A stretch of DNA of 10,907 bases from Bacillota bacterium (GTDB lineage Bacteria; Bacillota; Clostridia; Peptostreptococcales; Anaerovoracaceae). Each line of letters begins with the position of its first letter. Within the stretch, counting starts at the first letter, position 1. The stretch lies in the NCBI GenBank assembly GCA_021443825.1, contig JABUTE010000190.1, forward strand, positions 1-10,907, read 5' to 3'. The notes beneath the pieces were generated by a model. The model was given only the letters and a program-made list of their open reading frames with translations. It did no database searches and was not told where the DNA came from. Positions 7,974 through 10,907 of this stretch are shown here, in pieces. The translations under genes and the position numbers were made by a program.

Positions 7974-8014
7974 AAAAACGACCGTCCGGACCATTTTCCG
8001 GGCGGTCGTTTTTC
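7974..8014. terminator. Intrinsic terminator of the SPFH operon
   Basis: A 16-base-pair stem (7974-7989 with 7998-8013, one T-G pair) with an eight-base loop, A-rich on the left and ending in TTTTT on the right, begins seven bases after the stop codon. It would work in both directions. The right arm, 7998-8013, belongs to the 74-base direct repeat and recurs without its left arm at 10836-10851. Confidence 0.92.
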
Positions 8015-8069
8015 GTTTGAGAAGCAGCCTGGCACGCCTTTCGGCGGCGAAACAGCCGCAAGGCTTGGG
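7996..8069 (+). repeat. Left copy of a direct repeat flanking the island
   Basis: These 74 bases recur at 10834-10907 with one difference (T8030 against C10868). The copy begins in the loop of the SPFH-operon terminator and includes the whole right arm and T-run. It continues into a GC-rich non-coding stretch with a hairpin: 8036-8040 pairs with 8060-8064, and 8044-8048 with 8055-8059, around a GAAACA loop. It could be the left attachment site of the island or a dispersed structured repeat. Confidence 0.9.
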
Positions 8070-8210
8070 CAAGGGCCTTCGGCGGCCGGTGGCATGGTAT
8101 TCATCGCAGGCAAGGAAGGCGTAAAGGATCACACAAAATGTGCGTGCCTTTTTCGAGAAAGCACTCGCTATGCGCTTGCCGGAAAAAGCTTTCACGCCCC
8201 TGTAATGCTG
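8070..8210. other. GC-rich non-coding stretch inside the left island edge
   Basis: I see no credible gene here. The base composition matches the host rather than the AT-rich genes that begin at 8211, so the compositional edge (about 8205) does not coincide with the end of the visible repeat (8069). One reading is that the duplicated segment is longer than the 74 bases visible and continues beyond the right window edge. No clear terminator for the minus-strand cassette is seen; the only candidate is a weak GAAAGC...GCTTTC pairing near 8156-8192. Confidence 0.5.
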
Positions 8211-8474
8211 CTATTCTGCAAAAAGAATATCATTGATGCATTCTCGAAAGGATCGTCCGTCAAATACCGGCATCTCTAACAGCAAAAGAAAATTGACATT
8301 ATAGGCTATTCGATTCCAATCGGCATCAACCAGGATGTTTCCAAAATCTTCGCCTGTGCAATAATATAGCTTTTCACCGTACCAGAACGCGAAATCAACT
8401 GTCATAGGCGGGTCAGTTGCCCTTTCTGGAAATTCATCCCATCTTTGGTAGATGGTGAACTCTTCCCATGTCAT
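8211..8474 (-). CDS. Small acidic protein, candidate immunity partner
   Basis: An 87-residue protein starting MTWEEFTIYQRWDEFPERA. It is rich in acidic and aromatic residues and has no signal peptide. The pattern MTWEEF, then a central FAFWYGEKLYYC strand pair, resembles small proteins that follow toxin-like genes in Clostridia. I recall the pattern but cannot name a family. The reading frame is open back to 8618, but that longer form would overlap the upstream gene by 143 bases. The ATG at 8474 lies one base after the upstream stop codon (TAAGATG), which is typical of translational coupling, and only a weak purine stretch serves as ribosome site. It is the last gene of the DUF4417 cassette. 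A role as antidote to the upstream His-rich protein is inferred only from position, size and acidity. It could equally be an unrelated accessory protein. Confidence 0.68.
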   Translation of the reverse strand: MTWEEFTIYQRWDEFPERATDPPMTVDFAFWYGEKLYYCTGEDFGNILVDADWNRIAYNVNFLLLLEMPVFDGRSFRECINDILFAE

Positions 8475-8475
8475 C

Positions 8476-8895
8476 TTATATACGTTTTTTCCATCTGGTC
8501 CAGACAACCTCTTTTTCCTCCTTCCACATCTGTTGAATTCTTTCCACCATAGCTCGTTCTCTATCGGATAACCTGGAATAGCCTTTTGCCGTATCGTTTT
8601 CATTATGATTATAGCCATGATGTGTGTGCGGTAATACGCCTTGATGCGGCTTATCCAAGTCTATCTGTTTTTTTCTCTTATTGTCTTTATCATAGTAACT
8701 AATACATTTCAGATCTCCGCTGGGTGTCAATGTTACGTATACCCTATTTTTCGTCATAGTTTCTATTGGAGCAGTTGCACTATTATCCAATCGCACAACA
8801 AATTTCACATTTCCACTTGTAAGAAGAGATTTGTACTCCGTACCATACTTTTTGCCGTTTAAACTAACACCTGTGCTACTTCCTCTTCCGCCCAT
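8476..8895 (-). CDS. MGGRGSS-type His-rich phage-associated protein
   Basis: A 139-residue protein with the glycine-rich start MGGRGSSTG, then YGTEYKSLL, a beta-rich middle (APIETMTKNRVYVTL, ISYYDKDNKRKKQID), a histidine cluster (H84, H90, H92, H93, H97 in PHTHHGYNHNE), and a charged helix (RLSDRERAMVERIQQMW). Similar sequences are known to me as stand-alone proteins near Clostridial phage head genes and as C-terminal ends of MuF-type minor head proteins, some of which are polymorphic toxins. The fixed histidines could form a catalytic or metal site. The last dozen residues (EVVWTRWKKRI) seem to extend past the usual end. The start has a good ribosome site (AAAGGTGG, about seven bases away), and its ATG overlaps the upstream TAA by one base (TAATG). 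Function is unproven; toxin activity is a hypothesis. Confidence 0.8.
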   Translation of the reverse strand: MGGRGSSTGVSLNGKKYGTEYKSLLTSGNVKFVVRLDNSATAPIETMTKNRVYVTLTPSGDLKCISYYDKDNKRKKQIDLDKPHQGVLPHTHHGYNHNENDTAKGYSRLSDRERAMVERIQQMWKEEKEVVWTRWKKRI

Positions 8896-9518
8896 TATCG
8901 CACCACCTTTCTGGATTCACGATAATCCACGACAAGAAGGTTTCCTTGCATCTCTTTAAAAGGAGCACCAAAGCAAATTATACTACTTGGCTCTATACGG
9001 TTTAGCATCTCTGTATACCCTGACAGGAACTCTCTCTTAGAACGTTTACAACCTATCATTCCGATTGCTACAATCGAATGCTTCTCAACCCCGTCAAAAC
9101 AGAATTCGTAGCTCTCAGGGGTGCTCCAACTTATCGTAGGGACAACCCGTTGTCCCTCATCCTGCCAGTAAGCACCAACCCATCTGCTGTGTGCAACGCT
9201 TTCCAACTGTCGCCAATAATTCATATCAGAGTATGTCGAATAATCCGGAGTCAACAGGAATCGATATTGTGATAATCGGCTAAGCGACCGCTCCGGATTA
9301 CGGTATATTCCCTCAAATCGATAATCGTCTATAAAAAAGTGGACGCCTTTTTTCTTATTTATCTCGTTATCATTCGATCGGATATCTGAATATGAAATCA
9401 AGGCAACATCATTTAGATCAATGAACTGACGTTCTACAATGGGAATTTGCCACTTTCCTGCAGACGGGTAGCTGTTTCTTGTAAATAATGCGTTCTCTCG
9501 CATAAGAATACTATTCAT
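8895..9518 (-). CDS. DUF4417 family protein
   Basis: A 207-residue protein matching what I know of DUF4417. Marks are FLLTPDYSTYSDM (about 87-99), SRWVGAYWQ (about 111-119), VPTISWSTPESYEFCFDG (about 126-143) and, near the end, IICFGAPF and a DYRESRKVVR tail. No biochemical role is established for the family. It is common in phages and mobile elements of Firmicutes, often next to MGGRGSS-type genes. I chose the ATG at 9518 (MNSILMRENALFTRNS) because GAAAGGAAA lies about eight bases upstream. The frame continues to 9560, but that ATG has no ribosome site. It is the first gene of a three-gene coupled cassette; its stop overlaps the next start by one base. Its codon use is AT-rich like the rest of the island. 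Confidence 0.86.
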   Translation of the reverse strand: MNSILMRENALFTRNSYPSAGKWQIPIVERQFIDLNDVALISYSDIRSNDNEINKKKGVHFFIDDYRFEGIYRNPERSLSRLSQYRFLLTPDYSTYSDMNYWRQLESVAHSRWVGAYWQDEGQRVVPTISWSTPESYEFCFDGVEKHSIVAIGMIGCKRSKREFLSGYTEMLNRIEPSSIICFGAPFKEMQGNLLVVDYRESRKVVR

Positions 9519-9658
9519 TAGCGTTTCCTTTCTTCCACCGTTAAAGGCGGAAATCTTCATAATAGATATTTGTAAACTCTACCAATTGACTCTATTTCCG
9601 GGAAATGCTAATATTTCAATTAACAAGACTTGGATTTCTCATTAACATTTCCAGGGTA
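9519..9658 (-). promoter_or_regulatory. Leader of the DUF4417 cassette with a short dyad
   Basis: This AT-rich gap should hold the promoter of the three-gene cassette, because the hairpin at 9659-9704 separates it from the ImmA gene. No promoter with both boxes near consensus and good spacing stands out; TTGGTA and TATTAT lie 15 bases apart at about 9560-9586. A perfect 6-1-6 dyad, ATTTCC-G-GGAAAT, lies at 9594-9606, upstream of that pair, and may be an operator. Confidence 0.35.
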
Positions 9659-9710
9659 TAAAACGTAATGATTTGCTGCGCCAACAACAAATCATTGCGT
9701 TTTATTTTTT
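9659..9710. terminator. Long hairpin at the end of the ImmA-like gene
   Basis: Seventeen bases at 9659-9675 pair with 9688-9704, with one T-G pair and a 12-base loop. On the plus strand the stem is followed by TTTTTT (9705-9710); on the minus strand the T-run is shorter and lies within the stem. The stop codon of the ImmA-like gene (9692-9694) falls inside the stem. It probably ends the XRE-ImmA transcript. The better T-run points toward the plus strand, where no gene leads into it. Confidence 0.7.
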
Positions 9711-10258
9711 CTTGCATTAAGCCTCACCTCCTTATCCAAGTTTCTGCGCTTCTTGGCAAAGGCTTGGGAAACATGATAAGTTTTCATTAATTTCTCCAGC
9801 TTCATGCCCTGACTTTCTTCATAAGGAATCATAACTTCAGCACACAAAGCCTTTGCTTGCCATTCTACACTGCAATACGCAGGCATTTCTCCCTCTGCAA
9901 AGCTTCTGGAAAAAACAGGTGTGAATCCTATCTTAAATAAGAAAACATGGCATATCTCATGACAAATAAACCCAAGGAACGCTCCTATCTGTTTCTCGTA
10001 TGCGCCAACATATACAGATTCTTTGATTTCTATGGTGAACCCATTATCATCATTTAAAATACATCGAGCCATTGTCTGTGGGGGTAACTTATCATCCTCA
10101 ACGATAAGGAAGCCACTTCCTTCGAATACTTCTGGAATTCTCTCTAATGCGGATAAAACCGGAAATGGTCCTGTTTGCTCCACATCAAAAAGTTCCCTGA
10201 GGAGCTTTGCGTAACGTCTCAGATCCAATCGACTTGTTGGTTTTGTCTCATAATCCAT
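9692..10258 (-). CDS. ImmA/IrrE-family zinc metallopeptidase
   Basis: A 188-residue protein with the zinc-peptidase motif HEICH (H100, E101, H104) in a hydrophobic helix GFICHEICHVF. E132 in VEWQAKALCAEVMIPY is the likely third ligand, in the position seen in ImmA and IrrE proteins, where ExxAxxFAxxLLMP is usual. ImmA of ICEBs1 cleaves the ImmR repressor and so starts element excision; the DNA-damage regulator IrrE/PprI has the same fold. The start codon follows the repressor stop directly (TAAATG), so translation is coupled. The adjacent XRE gene makes that repressor the likely substrate. The C-terminal end is short and basic (RKNKTQ). The last codons overlap a hairpin. Confidence 0.9.
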   Translation of the reverse strand: MDYETKPTSRLDLRRYAKLLRELFDVEQTGPFPVLSALERIPEVFEGSGFLIVEDDKLPPQTMARCILNDDNGFTIEIKESVYVGAYEKQIGAFLGFICHEICHVFLFKIGFTPVFSRSFAEGEMPAYCSVEWQAKALCAEVMIPYEESQGMKLEKLMKTYHVSQAFAKKRRNLDKEVRLNARKNKTQ

Positions 10259-10630
10259 TTATTCCGTTTTATCCTCCTGTTTTCTGAGTAATGCCAAGAT
10301 CTTCAGTGCCGTTTCATCATCCATTTCGTCAAACGATCTGGCAAACTGCAAAGCAGTCTTTCTTTTCATATTTCCAGCGTTGCTTGCAACAATTTTAAAG
10401 TGCGTTTTTGACTCCTCTATCGCTTCCGCTAATGATTTTTGTTCCTGCTCCGATAATCCGTAATGCTCGGTAATCTTTTCTATCCACTCTGTGGGCACAT
10501 TCTTTTTTCCATTCTCCACAGCAGATAAAAATGGCAATGATACTTCCAAAACCTTCGCCATATCACCCATTACTTCGTGATGCTTCACTCGTAAAATGCG
10601 TACGAATTCTCCGAAACTCGTATATGCCAT
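10259..10630 (-). CDS. XRE-family (ImmR-like) transcriptional repressor
   Basis: A 123-residue DNA-binding protein. An XRE helix-turn-helix covers about residues 3-65: FGEFVRILRVKHHEVMGDMAK, then VLEVSLPFLSAVENGKKNVP, with SLPFLSAVENGKK as the recognition helix region. The C-terminal half is helical and charged and probably serves dimerisation and contact with the peptidase. I chose the ATG at 10630 (MAYTSFGEF) because a perfect GAAGGAGGT lies six to seven bases upstream. The frame is open to 10669 but that start has no such site. The gene is directly coupled to the ImmA-like gene. The promoter at 10710-10738 holds an inverted repeat in its spacer, a classic position for autorepression. With ImmA it forms the usual switch of ICEs and prophages. 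Confidence 0.9.
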   Translation of the reverse strand: MAYTSFGEFVRILRVKHHEVMGDMAKVLEVSLPFLSAVENGKKNVPTEWIEKITEHYGLSEQEQKSLAEAIEESKTHFKIVASNAGNMKRKTALQFARSFDEMDDETALKILALLRKQEDKTE

Positions 10631-10709
10631 TGTGCGACCTCCTTCTCGTTCCGTTTTTCTATTACCCATGGGTCTTGTTCCCGCACCGAATCAATCAGTT
10701 ATAGGAATA

Positions 10710-10738
10710 ATATTATAACCTAATTTTGGTTATGTCAA
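10710..10738 (-). promoter_or_regulatory. Promoter with embedded operator for the XRE-ImmA genes
   Basis: On the minus strand a perfect -35 TTGACA (10733-10738) is spaced 17 bases from TAATAT (10710-10715); a TATAAT is also present at 10712-10717 with a 15-base spacer. Between them is the inverted repeat ATAACC-7-GGTTAT (10715-10733). Binding of the encoded repressor there would block RNA polymerase, giving negative feedback. The operator role is inferred. Confidence 0.75.
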
Positions 10739-10771
10739 GTATATAACGTTTGACTTTTATTATGTGCGGCA

Positions 10772-10789
10772 ATGTTGACTAATCAACAT
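10772..10789. promoter_or_regulatory. 18-base palindrome upstream of the repressor promoter
   Basis: Seven-base arms ATGTTGA and TCAACAT flank CTAA in a perfect dyad. It lies 34 bases upstream of the -35 box of the repressor promoter. On the plus strand TTGACT (10776-10781) overlaps it and TTGTAT follows at 10800-10805 with an 18-base spacer, so it could be the operator of a promoter facing out of the island. Confidence 0.5.
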
Positions 10790-10833
10790 ATACCAAACCT
10801 TGTATTGTCGTGAAGTTTCACCAGCATTTTCTC

Positions 10834-10907
10834 TTCCGGGCGGTCGTTTTTCGTTTGAGAAGCAGCCCGGCACGCCTTTCGGCGGCGAAACAGCCGCAAG
10901 GCTTGGG
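10834..10907 (+). repeat. Right copy of the flanking direct repeat
   Basis: Matches 7996-8069 at 73 of 74 positions and runs to the last base of the window, so its full length is unknown. It contains the right arm and T-run of the SPFH-operon terminator (10836-10851) without the left arm, so no terminator can form here. No gene lies upstream of it on the plus strand that would need one. Confidence 0.9.

Larger units (their letters stand above)
7996..10907. mobile_element. Putative integrated genomic island bounded by direct repeats
   Basis: An accessory block of about 2.8 kb lies between two copies of a 74-base direct repeat. It is AT-richer than its flank: 38% GC in the 60 bases from 9001 against 63% in the 60 bases from 4621. 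All five genes run on the minus strand: XRE repressor, ImmA-like peptidase, DUF4417, His-rich MGGRGSS-type protein, and a small acidic protein. XRE-ImmA pairs control excision in ICEs and prophages, and the other types are known to me from phage-associated loci. No integrase, transposase or excisionase gene is visible, so this is either a decayed element, one moved in trans, or one left after deletion. The GC-rich bases 8070-8200 resemble the host flank more than the genes. The outer edge of the right repeat is cut by the window. Confidence 0.55.

Noticed and set aside
7215..8195. Minus-strand open frame of about 326 codons crossing the SPFH operon end, the terminator and the left repeat
   Set aside because: It overlaps two well-supported plus-strand genes and reads through a terminator hairpin; no recognisable domain.
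8094..8279. Small plus-strand open frame at the left island edge
   Set aside because: No convincing ribosome site, crosses the compositional edge and overlaps the end of the minus-strand cassette; the protein is not recognisable.
8475..8618. Upstream extension of the small acidic protein to an ATG at 8618
   Set aside because: It would overlap the preceding gene by 143 bases; the ATG at 8474, one base after the stop of that gene, fits coupling better.
1..10907. tRNA, rRNA, CRISPR array or insertion-sequence transposase
   Set aside because: No cloverleaf, rRNA-like stretch, regularly spaced repeat or transposase motif was seen by eye on either strand; a covariance-model scan was not possible.

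Overview
The window looks like a chromosomal stretch from an anaerobic Gram-positive bacterium of the class Clostridia (Lachnospiraceae/Oscillospiraceae-like). The evidence is an S-layer-homology protein, a UPF0371 protein, a GltS-like symporter of the Firmicute type, strong AAGGAGG ribosome-binding sites and a GC-rich host backbone (63% in the 60 bases from 4621). From about 8200 to 10830 the sequence is clearly poorer in GC (38% in the 60 bases from 9001). This is inference from protein style; no rRNA or tRNA gene is present to fix the taxonomy.

Layout. (1) 1-2936, minus strand: a bidirectional terminator, an exported three-SLH-domain protein, and upstream of it a UPF0371/DUF1846 protein, only 27 bases apart and probably one transcript. 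(2) About 2937-3131: an AT-rich divergent promoter region. (3) 3132-5771, plus strand: a PlsC-type acyltransferase with an added zinc ribbon and a C-terminal PH-like segment, then a GltS-family sodium/glutamate-type symporter, closed by an intrinsic terminator. (4) 5787-6371: an unrecognised 194-residue protein. (5) 6488-8013: a stomatin/SPFH-family membrane scaffold protein and a small single-span membrane protein with an Ala/Lys/Pro-rich linker, closed by a long terminator hairpin.

(6) 7996-10907: an AT-rich accessory island flanked by a direct repeat of at least 74 bases (7996-8069 and 10834-10907, 73/74 identical). The repeat starts inside the loop of the terminator of the preceding operon, so the right-hand copy carries only half of that terminator. 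All island genes lie on the minus strand. Nearest the right end is an XRE-type repressor (10259-10630) joined to an ImmA/IrrE-type zinc peptidase (9692-10258), driven by a strong promoter with an operator-like inverted repeat between -35 and -10. After a hairpin comes a tightly coupled three-gene cassette: a DUF4417 protein (8895-9518), a small His-rich protein of the MGGRGSS type seen near phage head genes (8476-8895), and an 87-residue acidic protein that could be its immunity partner (8211-8474).

The island is the part most worth pursuing. It combines a prophage/ICE-style SOS-responsive switch with a possible phage-derived toxin-immunity cassette, has no recombinase in view, and sits at a terminator whose missing half is restored by the repeat. 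The right repeat ends exactly at the window edge, so its true length, the sequence beyond it, and the possibility of an assembly break cannot be judged here.
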